Notes: generated from the sequence alone by a model not told the origin. DNA of 64,000 nt from Phoronis australis (GCA_002633005.1 NMRA01000001.1:1151755-1215754), one strand, 5' to 3'; counted from the stretch's first letter, positions 52,501 to 62,984 are shown. Translations and numbers: made by a program.

Positions 52501-53870
52501 CCAAACACAGGTAATACATACTATTAGTTACATTGTGAGAGGTCAGGTCATTGTCTTGTGGTGTTCTCAGCAATGATAGTACTATCCAGTGAAATCTTGT
52601 GAGGTCACATGCTCTCTTTGTTTTGTGACAAACATGCCGAATACTACCCCTAATCAGGGATGCATTGCGTGATGCAAGACTCCCATGAGACTCTTGTGCC
52701 AAAAAATCTGCTTAAAGCAGAACTTATTTTTCCCATAAAACAACTTACCAGCCTCACCCACCAATCACTGTTGTGGTGGCCATTTTGCCAGTCCGCACTA
52801 TATAAGGTTCTGAACGTTCTCACAAGGCACTCGCTTATCACATGATTGTACTTGGTTTTGTGTGATCTTACTTTTTGGCAAGAAGTTTGATCAACAGAAC
52901 ACGCCCCTGAGTGCACTCCTGGTTTAACTGTGATGCGGTTGCAAAAACACTATTTCGATTCTTAAAATGATCATACTGTTCATCAGTAGAAAAAAGTCCT
53001 TGGTATTGGAACTGAAAGTGCGTTGGATTGGAATACCTTAAATGAAATTCATGATCGTGTGCCATCCAGTTTTGAAATTGTAGGAGTATTAAATATAACT
53101 GTGATTTGAGTCACGGCTTGCAGTAAATAACTGTATCAGCAGTTTACTGGTCTCTATTGTCTTGATGATTTGTGATTGTCACTATTCACTGAACTGATTA
53201 GAGTCAGATTGAGGTTCAGGACCATTTTTCATATCTGCGCATCTCCATATTATATTACTCTGCATGCGTGCACCCAGGGGGGCCTCCAGGGGCTCAAACG
53301 AGCCCGCCCATTTGGCGAAGTGAGCAAAAAGGTCCGCCTTCAAGAAATAAAAAATCCGAAAAAGTAGAAAACGCGACAAAAGTCCACTAAAAGGCAACAT
53401 TAAACTACCAAAATTGTGCGAATGCTCAATTCATATCTCTGAATGTACCGTTTTTTGTTGTTTTTTAGTAAAAGTGACACCATTAATTCTCAAAACTTCA
53501 ACCCCCCATTTTTTAGACTGGGTGCGCGCATGCTCCCTGCTCAGCTGAATATTGGTAAAACTTTAGATACCTTAACTGATGATGAATCGAAGTGAAGTGA
53601 AGTAGGACATTGCATTCATATGTTGAGTTCACCTAACTGTTTCATTTCGGTGTGCGCCTACTAATATAACGCATGTTACCTGTTGCAGCCCCATCGTGGT
53701 TGTTGACATATGGTTGTAACCAGAGGTCAAGACATGAACTGACAATCATGCAGCCAGAGTCGTACCACGACAAGATGGTTGAAGAGAGACAGCTGTTACA
53801 TAATGTCTACTACAGGCGAGCAAAAACATCGCTAGGCCAGGCATTTATTACGTTACCTCTAGAGGACTAA
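34513..53870 (+). CDS. Ankyrin-repeat protein, 14 coding exons, about 859 residues
   Basis: Coding exons are 34507-34608, 38050-38302, 38826-39068, 39367-39441, 42126-42324, 43046-43179, 44035-44204, 45026-45548, 46195-46265, 47059-47154, 48152-48357, 48732-48877, 49558-49743 and 53689-53870 (TAA). Every junction is GT-AG and in phase over 2586 nt. Residues 1 to about 410 form roughly 11-12 ankyrin repeats, for example NGRTALHYCVEN, SGYTPLHLAVIGG, YGATPLHYAAQMG and DRRTCLHIAATTD. Repeats often span exon borders. Next come an IQ-like helix (AASVIQRYTMNYI), an acidic patch (ILSEGEEEIPP), a charged probable coiled coil (exons 10-11) and a basic Ser/Thr-rich tail. The ankyrin stack is a protein-binding scaffold. 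The plan (repeats, IQ-like segment, charged tail) recalls inversin-type proteins, but the sequence is not inversin and I give no symbol. The start at 34513 is the first ATG of the first exon; an upstream coding exon is possible. Confidence 0.85.
34609..38049 (+). other. Large ankyrin-gene intron
   Basis: The intron lies between coding exons 1 and 2. I see no further ankyrin exon and no clear mobile element; open frames here are short and carry no motif. Confidence 0.5.
38545..38660 (+). mobile_element. tRNA-derived SINE fragment
   Basis: A polymerase III B-box (GGGTTCGAGTCCCACC, 38603-38618) follows an A-box-like GAGCAGTGGG about 40 bp upstream. The cloverleaf is not complete, so it is a SINE remnant, not a tRNA gene. 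It lies in an ankyrin-gene intron. Confidence 0.5.
39595..39700 (-). mobile_element. tRNA-derived SINE fragment
   Basis: The minus strand reads AGCTCAGTGGCTAGAGCG (A-box), then CTGCACGGTTAGCAGG where an anticodon arm would be, then GGGTTCGAGTCCGG (B-box). The arms pair poorly and the anticodon loop lacks the expected T33, so it is a SINE head or tRNA pseudogene, about 30 bp from the mariner element. Confidence 0.7.
39731..41003 (-). mobile_element. mariner element, about 1.27 kb, with terminal inverted repeats and TA sites
   Basis: The borders are TACGAGGG (39731) and CCCTCGTA (41003), with TA at each end as for a Tc1/mariner insertion. The right terminus in reverse reads CGAGGGTCATTCAACAAGTTC, then GGCCTCACAAAGAAAACA. 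The left terminus reads CGAGGG then GCCTCACCCAGAAAACA, so about 18 bp are deleted from the left inverted repeat. It sits in the intron between exons 4 and 5 of the ankyrin gene, antisense to it. Confidence 0.88.
39877..40860 (-). pseudogene. mariner transposase, inactivated by frameshifts
   Basis: Peptides cover a whole mariner transposase: an N-terminal helix-turn-helix region (TETIAVIKYLGKKGMKPTDI), MKDRQMTFQHLANPVGI, then the DD34D catalytic domain. Catalytic Asp residues are seen in ISQDETWVHHFDPE, LLQDNAPAY and YSPDLVPSDFYLFPHLK. A frameshift near 40575-40600 separates the first third, and another near 40030-40060 separates the QDNAPA block from the last part. It is therefore dead but fairly young, since all motifs are readable. 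Confidence 0.88.
46463..46490 (+). ncRNA. Hammerhead-ribozyme-like core
   Basis: CTGATGA is followed by a GTCT/AGAC stem with a small loop and then GAAAC. These are the conserved boxes around helix II of a hammerhead ribozyme. Helices I and III are not resolved, so self-cleavage is unproven. Such cores are known from Penelope-like and other retroelement ends. Confidence 0.3.
47591..48102. mobile_element. Tc1/mariner-like MITE, about 0.5 kb, long inverted ends
   Basis: The left end (ACAAGGTGTCCCAAAAATAT...CTGAAATATTGGAACC) and the reverse of the right end (AGGAAGTACCAAAAACATT...CTGAAATATGAATACC) match imperfectly over about 85 bp, including GGAACTAATGG-type blocks. TA dinucleotides flank both ends. 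There is no coding capacity. It lies in the intron before exon 11 of the ankyrin gene. Confidence 0.65.
52130..52160 (+). ncRNA. Degenerate hammerhead-like core
   Basis: CTGATGA, a GAG/CTC stem with a long loop, and AAAAG in place of GAAA. The altered second box argues against activity; it may be a decayed retroelement end. Confidence 0.15.
52446..52510 (+). other. Possible frame-breaking cassette exon of the ankyrin gene
   Basis: Bordered by CCTTTTAG and CAG/GTAATA, this 65 bp segment would add ACPVFLAHLSKCSALPPIS to exon 13. It would then throw the last exon into a frame that stops after five codons (PHRGC, stop). Skipping it gives the full-length protein. It may be an alternative exon or chance splice-like sites. 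Confidence 0.35.
53262..53533 (+). mobile_element. Short dispersed element, GCGCGCACCCAG-end family, copy 4 (most complete)
   Basis: The inverted ends are GCATGCGTGCACCCAG and CTGGGTGCGCGCATGC, 16 bp with one mismatch, over a 272 bp element. The interior has CCCATTTGGCGAAGTG, CGACAAAAGTCCACTAAAAG and GTTTTTTAGTAAAAG. It is non-coding, in the last intron of the ankyrin gene. No transposase match is known to me. Confidence 0.75.
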
Positions 53871-56040
53871 TTGGCCCATACTGGATTGAACTCTTCTCTT
53901 TTGTGGAAGTAAAAAAATGAATTGCAGGGCTGATCAACTTTTCAAAGACACTCTTGAGTTGATTAACAAGGGAAGCTAATCCAGCACTGATATTTACTCT
54001 TTTTTCCGATTTATTGGTGTCTGCATTGAAACTAAGAATACAAGTTTACCTGCTTTACAATGATAAATTACGTAATAATTAGGATATGAGATTAAGTGGT
54101 ACATTTGCATACAAAGAAGCAGTACAAGTTTTTGACAGAAGTATTGCATTGTGGGTGAATACCCTACAATGAGAGTGGTGCTGTGGTATTTCAGGATGGT
54201 CTTATTACTCGTGTGTTGGTTGAATTTAGGCCCAAGTATTGCATTGTTGTATGACATTGTTCGTTGATTATGTGTGTCACTCATAGGCGCAAGTTCCTTA
54301 AAGCTCCAATCGACTTATGGCACAGACCATTGTACAGGAGTTTGTCTTAAAATGGGTGTTTTTATAGTGTCTTTTTATTCATTTTTAATGCGGTACTTTT
54401 CAAACACATAAGCTTGGATATAGATATAGCAGCTGCATATACCAGCACATGTGACTTACTGCACGCATACATGGTTGTATTTGAAAGTTAAATGGGCATT
54501 TCCTCCTGTACTCACTGCCCACAATAACAATCATAAAACAGACTGATTATCTACATTAAACTGGTTTTGACATTTCTTTGTCTTAACACAGTAATTGATT
54601 TCTATCTCAAAAAAGAATTGGGAGATCACCTGTGATTGAACGAAAGCAGCCAAGTTTGGTAGAGTCGGTCAACCATGTCACATCTGATGGTCTTTTGACA
54701 CAATTAAACACATGAGAATGAGCACTGTGGAAGATCTATTATGGATGGGGATATAATTTTCTATCCTTCCGTACTAATTACTAATGAATTTGGTTTACGA
54801 TTTGCGTTTTAGCTTGTGTGAAGGAAATGACACTTTTTGTAGTTATTTCTGATTTTGATATTGGAAATGGTCAGTTAAGATTAGCTGTTTGCCTCGGTCT
54901 ATGCGAAAATATTGTGTAATATTAACCCAGGCATGTTATTTAACCTTTAAATTTGTTAGATTCACACCTGCAGTGATCCAATTCAAGCGATTAAACTAAT
55001 TTACTTCTAATTAATACTGGCTGTTTTATTGAGTTTTATACAGAAACTCCATCTAACTTCGAAAACCAAGATTGTTTCAGTGTGTTTAAGCTTGACTTAG
55101 CGGGACTTTAAGTTACATAATTGTCAGAAAGTTTGCATTATTTCTAGATGCTATGTATAGGTACTAGTTACACTTATGAATAGGTGTATGTATAAAACCA
55201 TTACCGGCTACAAATTCTCAAATTTGTGATAGGCTCTAGAATTTGGGACACTGATATTCCAGCAGAAATTGAATTTTCTTGATTCTGAAGATTGGGACAT
55301 GGACAATTTTGGCGTTCATCGTATTTCTCAAATTTCGGACACTGCATTTTGTAACGTTTTTTCATGTGGTGAAACCAGAAGAATGTTAGTGTACATCATC
55401 ATATATCTTGTTTAGATGAATATAAGCACCTAGTGTTGTTATCGTTTGTGCAATGTCTCTTTTATACTGTTTGTAAATTTTTTATTGTTATTGTAAATTT
55501 TTGATAGTGTACTGCAAGGGGTGGAAACAACATGACCCACTGTCATGAACGCAGTTCTCTCTCATGAACACAGCTTATTGGCCCTAAAAACACAGTTCAT
55601 TGACTCACAATATTGTGCCTAGACTCAGAAACACGCCTCACCTAGTGCCAAACATGTGGTATGTACCTGTAAAACGCACCTTAAGCATACAAAAACACGA
55701 ATTCGCAAACACCTGTGGGGGCTCCATGTCCATGCACTGTGTCTGGTGATCATCAGCTGCGTTTGTGAGTCTGGAATTGCGTGTTTTTAAGTGTGTAGTC
55801 AGTGTTTTGTGAGTGTAGACTGTGTTTGGTGGATGGTGAGCTGTTTTTGCGAGTCTGTAAATTGAGTTTTGCCAAGCTTGCGAGCCATGTTCATAACTGA
55901 CAGAGGAACTTAATGTTCAGGTGTTAGACAGCATTGATGTTTGCATTTGTACAATAACTCAATAACTGACAAAGTTATTTTAGCAATAAATTTTATATAT
56001 TTTTAGTATATTCTGTGATAGAATTTTGAGTTTTGTTTAA
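53871..56040 (+). other. Probable 3' untranslated or flanking region of the ankyrin gene
   Basis: There is no further coding exon after the TAA. The region is AT-rich with several possible polyadenylation signals (for example AATAAA near 55985). At 55540-55880 are loosely repeated phrases around CACAGTT(C/T)ATTG and GTGTTT(T/G)GTGAGT. The gene end cannot be placed exactly. Confidence 0.4.
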
Positions 56041-56454
56041 TTTCCTTCGTTTTTTGAAATTGGAAAAGGTGATAGGGAAGTTAGTTATAACTTGATTTTC
56101 ATTGTTGATGTGTTTTACTAGTGTCAGACTGGAGTGTATTTGGTTTTGACTTGGGATAAAAGGGAAAAGCATATGGACGTCTAATTACTCGAAAGATTGT
56201 CTCTTATTTTTGAAACTTTGATTGATTGAAATGTAGCATCTGAATAATTTTGAAAATTCTGTTTATGTTATTCTATTTTTACAAGTGCTGTTGGTGATGT
56301 GAAAGAATTAAAGATTAGATCGAAGTGTACATACCATGTATATTTATAGGAAATCTTGATGAGCAAGAATCTATTTACTATGCGTATTAATACAGTGTAC
56401 CTGAAGAATTAAGATCTTTACGTTTTCTATTAAAATGCCAATATGTGATCATGT

Positions 56455-57156
56455 CTAGTTTATTTTTGGTGGCTCCTTCTCGGTGGTCGTGGGTGTTGGT
56501 TTAGATTTCTTTGTGGCGCAAGTCTTCTTGTGTGCACGCTTTTCTGGCGTCTCCAGAGTTTTCATCAGTTCTTTTTGGTCCCGGCATCTCTAGAAAACAA
56601 AAAAAAACATGTTGATTAAACCAGTGTACTGGTTATTTGGCCTTTTGCTGAAAAGCGACGAGAGATAACTGGTCCCCGTTTCTATTGCCTGTGTAATTAC
56701 TAATCTGTAATTGTTTCGAACTTTGATGATAAAATTAAGGTTCCGTGTAAAGAAATATACCTTGCTAAATGTTTCAAAAATATCGGGACTTTCTTCCTGT
56801 TGCGGCGGCAGTGTGAAAACGTCTTCTTGCTTGGTCTTGACTACATTTTTCTTCGCGGGCGCTCGTTTAAGTGCTTTTTTTGTCTTTGGCTTCGACTTCT
56901 TTGAAACACGGCCAGTTTTGCCCTTAGCTTTGGGAGGCTTTGAACCTGAAACAGAAGTTTTCAATGTGAGATTATGTTCATACGGCTGTAACTGACAAGA
57001 CTTGTTTTTGAAAAACTAAATAATGCTTCTTCGTTTTTCAATTTAGTATGTGAAGATTTCGGATCAGTCTCGCCAGTTTTCTTTTTAACTTATCTCCACA
57101 ACTTCTAAGCTATCTGGCATCTACTCACATTTCCTTGAAAGTGTGCGTCGAGCCAT
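56455..57156 (-). CDS. Small lysine-rich, probably nuclear protein, three exons, 115 residues
   Basis: Exons are 57129-57156 (ATG), 56761-56945 and 56455-56589 (TAG). The donors GTGAGT and GTATAT and two AG acceptors give a continuous 348 nt frame. The protein begins MARRTLSRKC and then has a very basic, histone-tail-like stretch (KAKGKTGRVSKKSKPKTKKA, then LKRAPAKK). A short acidic hydrophobic part follows (QEESPDIFETFSK), then RCRDQKELMKTLETPEKRAH and a basic Thr/Pro-rich tail. The composition suggests nuclear or nucleolar binding to nucleic acid; no known family is recognised. Its start lies head-away from the ankyrin gene's end (convergent genes). Confidence 0.75.
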
Positions 57157-58464
57157 TTCTAAGTTGTCTGCTTGCGCTGCAAAATTCAGTCGACTACAAA
57201 ATGTCCTTGGAAACGCTCTAAAACAGCTTTTGGCAACTTATTGGCTACTTAAAACGAGGTTGAATGTGATTTAAAAAGCACGTGGACATGCGTCGTGATA
57301 TAAATTTGCGTCTTGCATTTTGTTTCTTCGCCAAGATATTTACGCAGTTTTCCCGCCGTGGTTAAACGTGATTGAATAGAGGGTTGCCGCGTTCACGTCG
57401 CGTTGCTGGTGCACATGCACAGCAGGCGTGTAATTACGTCTGCACATAAAAACAATACTGCATCTACCGGCAAATTTACAGTCGGTTAGCCAATCTGAAA
57501 TATATTTTGTCATTCTCGACCTGAAAATGGGCATCAGTCAAAATGCGATATGATGACAAGTATACTTTCGAGCACACTTCCAATCCAAGCTTAGGAGCAT
57601 TTTGTTCATGCATATACTTGAAAATTATACCGAATTTTTACAAAAATATTATAAACATTGTTTTTTTACCTTCCATTTGCACCGTTTTAAAACTGCTTTG
57701 CTTACTTTACCTATATGAAAAAAGGGGGCTATTCTGATGATGCTCTTCAAAAATATTGGCCCGAATAATTTGAATTGAAACCTTTTGAAAAAATATCACC
57801 AGGATGCATAAACACTAATTTTTTCAAGATCCAAGCCAGTGATCCTAGAATCGACCGTGTAGAACGGCAGTAGTAGAATGCTAAGAAAACCCACAGATAA
57901 AGTGTACAAGGCAAATTTACCACAATCACTGACTCCTTGTGAAACACTTTTTTCACATCTGAAATGCTCCACAATATGAATGAATTTCTTTGCCCACCAC
58001 TTCTTTCCTTGCCCAACGTTTTCCCTCCTAGCTACTGCTGCCCCCCTCCCCGCCTCAACCCGCCTTATGCAGTTATACTTGTGCTATGTAAATAAACGCG
58101 GCACCTAGAAGCGATCTGACATACGAATAAATTTAAGTTATAGGTGATCATTGAAAAGAACCTGTTCATGTAGTTCGTATGCTGGGGACCTAATTCCATT
58201 TTTGATTTGCGCTCAGTGGGACTTCGCAACAGGTAAGTATGGCGGGCGTGGCCTAACTGTGTTTGTCGGCACTGCCCATTGAGTGCTTCTGATAGAACAA
58301 CGGGGATTGAATGCGCGAAGCCTCTTGTCACCTGACTTTTGTATATCCCGCCAATGAGATTCAACTGAATATTGCTATACGAACCACAAAATCACTGCTA
58401 TTGAGATAAGAGAGACGTGCGATTACTACTGCGATATACGAAACCTTTACTACTACAAGATCTA

Positions 58465-58790
58465 TATAATATATTTTGTGGAGTGCCTGAACAAGTGGGA
58501 ATGACATTCATAGATTACCTGAACAGCTTTTGTGGATCCATCACCCAGTAAGTACTCTGCTTTTCTAACATGTGTCAAGTCAACGTTATGTTTTTTTCGA
58601 AAACGATTGTCAGGAAAACACCGGTAATTGACAACAAAAAACATAACGACGCATGCCATATGCTTGGGGGTGTGACCTTCAACAATTGTCCATTTAGGTC
58701 GATGAGCAAAAATAAAAAAGTTGGTTAAGGATAGAAAAGCCTGAGCAAAGATGTCATTCAAATGAGACAGTTTTGAAATGTGTGATTGCA
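58465..58790 (-). CDS. Hypothetical open frame of about 109 residues
   Basis: The minus-strand frame reads HLNDIFAQAFLSLTNFFIFA, then HTPKHMACVVMFFVVNYRCF and RFRKKHNVDLTHVRKAEYLL. It is protein-like in composition, but no domain is recognised and no exon partners were found. It may be a transposon remnant or chance. Confidence 0.18.
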
Positions 58791-58919
58791 TTTTGACTCT
58801 TTATGTGTTTGTGATAAATTTACCGGATTTGCTTATCATTATTAAGTTTTGTTGTCAGTCTGTTGTAGATGTGCTTCCGGTGGATTATATGAGCCTCTGT
58901 TAGCTACTCGCTAACGGGC

Positions 58920-59000
58920 AATTGCCTATTAGCTGAATGGTTAGCACGCTTGCCAGTTTTATGGGGGTCGTTGGTTCGATCCCCTGGTCAAGTAATCTCT
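58920..59000 (+). mobile_element. tRNA-derived SINE head
   Basis: TAGCTGAATGGTTAGCACG (A-box) and GGTTCGATCCCC (B-box) lie 38 bp apart, as in a tRNA. The T-arm pairs badly (two mismatches in five), so it is not a working tRNA. Confidence 0.6.
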
Positions 59001-60204
59001 GCTATTACTATAAGTCCTTCGGTAATAATTCAAGATCTGATGAGCCTTTTAATGTTTTTAAACCCGAACGCTTCGGAATTCAACATTAATGGCTAAACGT
59101 TGGCGTATCAACGTTGTTATAGTTATCGCTGACTTGCTGAAACGGCAGTTCTCGTTCAAAATATTTACTAGCTTGAGTTCCTGCAACCGAAAATGTTAAT
59201 GGTTTATTTTGATAGGGCTTCATCACAAAACGTGAACGAACACAGTAGTTTTCAAATGTTTTTGCAACCATAATGGAAAGCGTTGTGGAAATTTATTGCA
59301 AACCATGCCTAGAATACATGTCATGGCTCGTGAGCATTCCAGAGCTAGGTTTAAATAGTCCTTTCTGACAATAGTTTAAACGAGACATGGCGACTGTTGG
59401 ACTACGTCAGTGATAAAAGAAGAATTAATCCGGGTCTCTGAAGTCCAAAATACATGAAAGACTCGGCAAAAATGCAAAAAATGACGTCCTGCTCAATCTT
59501 TTTGTAGAGTAAAACAAAAATTAATTCAACAATAAAGTAAAGCCACCGATAATAGATTTCCACGATGATTTAAATTGAGGCGAAAAAGGCCACGCAGAAC
59601 AAAATCTTGAACGGACAAAAATATTTAAATTCATCACGTCACGACCATAACTTATCATTTAAATCATTCTGTGCCATAATCGCATGAATTGTATGCTAAT
59701 CGCAGTAAATGTCAGTGAAAATTTCAATATTTGTTTTCGCTGAAACATGATCAGCACCCTTTAAAATTCCAAAATGCCGTTGCTTGGAACCAATCGTTGT
59801 TTTTATATGTTTTCCCTAACATTTTACCTTTTCATATAATTGCTCCAAAAGTGCTTTGGAAAAGCGCACAATAAAGAGCACAGACTACTGATAAAACAGT
59901 AGCACACTCAAACGTGTAGACCGACTCTCTTCGAATTTTGCATTACCCCAACGATAAGCGGTTACCGAAACTGCAGGAACTGACTCAGACCCATGCGGGA
60001 CTTTGAGCCGGCCCGAAACATAAGCCGTACTGGCCAATGTCTCTATATACCGCTGGGCACAGAGATCACCACACTTAAGTTCACTACTGATTTTATACTT
60101 ACTGTGCTAGAATTTTTTTCGAGAAGCCCGGCTATCGTTTAGCCTTTAATGTCCGGGACACATTGTTTGGACCTAAAACTTTTTGACAAAGGTTCGGTTC
60201 AATA

Positions 60205-60320
60205 ACGCTAGGACCTCACTAAAAAGCAAGACTTCGCAGATTATGTGAGATATTGTCATGTAGGCCTATTTTAAATTAGAACGCCCCATTTTGGCTAGAT
60301 TTTAGCAAGGTCCTAGCGTA
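60205..60320. mobile_element. CGCTAGGACC-end MITE, copy 2
   Basis: It begins ACGCTAGGACCTCACTAAAA and ends ATTTTAGCAAGGTCCTAGCG, with the interior GCAAGACTTCGCAGATTATG. It corresponds to the copy at 16267-16376 with scattered substitutions. Confidence 0.75.
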
Positions 60321-60365
60321 CGTCCTGGCCAGTGAAGTTGGCCTCGGGATGACGCGTTCACAATT

Positions 60366-60486
60366 TTAAAAAAATTTGGTACCCGTTTTTTTTAGTCATC
60401 CAGCTTTTTTGTTAACAAAAGGTCCACTTGGTCAGAAATTCGAGCCCCCCCCTTCCCCCAAACTAAAGGCTTGGTGCGCGCATGTG
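60366..60486 (+). mobile_element. GCGCGCACCCAG-end family, copy 5 (right part)
   Basis: CCCGTTTTTTTTAGTC, TGTTAACAAAAGGTCC, GAAATTCGAGCCCCCC and GGTGCGCGCATG correspond to the right half of the element at 53262-53533. It follows the CGCTAGGACC MITE closely. Confidence 0.6.
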
Positions 60487-60508
60487 TTGTAACCCATGTT
60501 GTTTTATT

Positions 60509-60649
60509 CATGGGCGGCTCACCATAGGGGTCTGGGGGGCTATAGCCCATTTTTTCAGTGCTATGGGGCCCATGGTCTATAGGCGGTGCACCACAGGGTG
60601 GCTAGGGGGCATTAGTCCCTCACTTTTTTTCAGTGCTGCGCCGCCCATG
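60509..60649. mobile_element. Dimeric short repeat with CATGGGCGGC inverted ends
   Basis: It is bounded by CATGGGCGGC and GCCGCCCATG (perfect 10 bp inverse), with TTATT on both outer sides as a possible target duplication. Inside are two tandem units of about 70 bp, each with GGCGG(C/T)(T/G)CACCA, AGGGGGC-like and TTTTTTCAGTGCT blocks. Confidence 0.65.
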
Positions 60650-60827
60650 TTATTGTAACGAACACCAGCCCCTTTAGGATCTACGGTTTCCTGATAGGAA
60701 CATTGCCCGTGCGCAGGGCGCTAGTGCGACTACTACGCGGCCTGTTAGTCGATTCAGGTGTTAATTTCTGCTGAGCTATAGCATTCAGCAATTCAGTGCT
60801 CCAGTGGCACCATAGATATAATCTACA

Positions 60828-61130
60828 GTGACCGGGATCTACTGGGGGGTTCAGGGGGTTTAACCCCCCCCCTTGGGGGCCAGGACCCAAAAATAAAAAA
60901 AAAAAAAACGTCTCCAGCAAAACAAAAACGGCACCGCTAGCGTGTGTAAACTCCAAATAAACCAACTCGAAAAAATTGAGGGGGGGTTCACTCTGAAAAT
61001 ATAATTTTTTGCATTGTGAATTGCTGAGTCTTCGTGGCTCATCGGCAAAACGAGGGGTGATCAATTGTTCGCGCGCTTCCGTCGACACTTCTGAAGTAGC
61101 CAAGCATTTTAGATGGATCCACCGCTGAAA
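60828..61130. mobile_element. hAT-like element with CAGTG..GGATC ends
   Basis: The left end CAGTGACCGGGATCTAC and the right end ATGGATCCACCGCTGA are imperfect inverted repeats of the CAGNGGYGGATCYA type seen at 14433 and 23626. The interior has G/C runs and an A14 run. Short open frames on the minus strand here are artefacts of the repeat. Confidence 0.45.
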
Positions 61131-62159
61131 GAGCAGTTCTATAGCTGATTTTTTTTAGGTAACTAGCGTCTATACTCTAAGATATGTTTTGATTTGAATA
61201 GGGGAAATACCGTGATGCCGCAACACTGATATTCAGGCGAATTGACATGCAACGGTTTTACCTCATCTGTCATACCGTGTCATTCTATTACACTCCACAC
61301 GTTTCTAACTGATGTTGTCTCGCGCAATATCATACAGTGAACATGTACATGTAATATTTTTGAAAAAAATCTTTTTCCGAAGAATTGCTATTGTGGCAGG
61401 CGCCGTGGTCTGGTCGCGAGTCCGTTTGAAGATACACTCTAACAAGTTATGTCTATACAAGGAATGACCAAGTGAGCACTCACATTGACAAAGTGACCGC
61501 ATTCGCAAACAGTGTACAGTACCAGAAATTGCGGGGAAGCTGTTCTTTCACAACAAAGTCTTGAGGGACTCGTGCGATGTTCAATAGGCCTCCTAAGGAG
61601 CCCTAGTTCCGACCTCAACACCTACCGTCTCTCTACCTGCAATAAGCACACTACTGTCTTCTATACTGGGAATTTCCGCAGAAACCCCCACCCGGTGAAA
61701 CGCTCATGTCCATGGGCATTTATTTGATGTTAGTACTTCGGGTTTCAAGCGTTCAGACTTTGGGACGTTTATTTTGAAAATTGCAAGAGATGCAAATAGG
61801 TCCTGGGATACATCGTCAAGGTTTGAAGTAGTCCATGATGAACAGCTCAAATTTAGTTGTGCATGTTAGTCTTTTGAATGGACTTGGCAACCTCAAGGGT
61901 CTTAGTGCCAACTGAGCTGCGAAACGAGATGCTGACATTGGGCTTACAAGCTCATTGACACAGCAGTTGACGAAGTGCAAGCGTTGGGAACAAACGTCGA
62001 AAATATCTGGGTGGAATGGTTCCAAGACGAGCAAACCATTGGATCCGATATACAGATTCCTCGGCAGTCTAGACAACAGAAGGATAGGACTAACGTATGA
62101 GTAACCAATGGGGATTAAAAAGTGTCTAGAGAGAAGTTTTCAATTCAAAATTTATTGCA

Positions 62160-62480
62160 TAGTACACTTTAGGTCTCGCGACGGACCAGGCCAGCTTGGT
62201 TAGTGTAGATGTTGAGTTTCAGTGTACTTCTGGAGTCCCTAGGCGAACTAGTCTTGTGATTTTTTACCAAATTGTGCTTTGTAAAACTATTTATCTCAGC
62301 CAGTACTGTTTGGTCCCGCGACAGATCGACTATTTTTATAGGGATAATAAGCACAGGTGTACTCTTGGTCTCGGGTGACCAGGTCAGCCTTTTTGTGTAC
62401 TCTCAGTGTACATCTGGTCCCTCTGCAACTAGTCCAGTATATCTTTTAACCACTGTGCACAGGATGTTTTGGTTTCGTGA
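62160..62480 (+). repeat. Tandem duplication with a unit of about 195 bp
   Basis: The second half repeats the first in order: GTACTCTTGGTCTCG, GACCAGGTCAGC, TCAGTGTACATCTGG, TCCCT and AACTAGTC match GTACACTTTAGGTCTCG, GACCAGGCCAGC, TCAGTGTACTTCTGG, TCCCT and AACTAGTC. A further partial unit (GGTCCCGCGACAGATCG, 62311) lies between. Confidence 0.7.
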
Positions 62481-62984
62481 AACTGTTTTCAGATGATTTG
62501 TTTCCTGAAACATTTGACGTTTTTCAATTGTTGTCAACGTGATTCAGCTTAATAAAGTGACTACTTAATTATTCATTGTCGCTTTTAATAATAGACTATG
62601 AGCTGAGAGCACCATCGTGCGCCAGTTTTTCTCGTAACGAGACAGATCACATGTTTATTTCCGGATTAACAGTATAGGTCTTCGTTCTAAAACAACTTGA
62701 GGCTGCTGTTACGCGATCATCTGATATTTACGCCATGTCGGTGCTCCTTATGCTCTTGAATATTTGGAAGTTGTCTAAGCCCCTGTATACAAACCACACT
62801 TTTTCGTATACGACTTTTCGTATGCTAAAAAAGGTGTGTGTAAGCAGATGTTCCACGAAACTTATGAGCCAAGTTCATGTGACGAAATCGAGAAGGGTTG
62901 AGAAAGACTCCAGAGAGATTTTAAGTGCCAGAAACGTACCAGGATTTATGAAAATTTCACTATTGTCTACAAAAACAAAAAAAT

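Noticed and set aside
58920-59000. A functional tRNA gene
   Set aside because: The A and B boxes are present, but the T-arm has two mismatches and no proper acceptor stem pairs. A SINE head is a better reading.
60681-61103. A 140-residue minus-strand open frame
   Set aside because: It crosses a hAT-like element with G/C runs and an A14 run, and has no domain or splice support.
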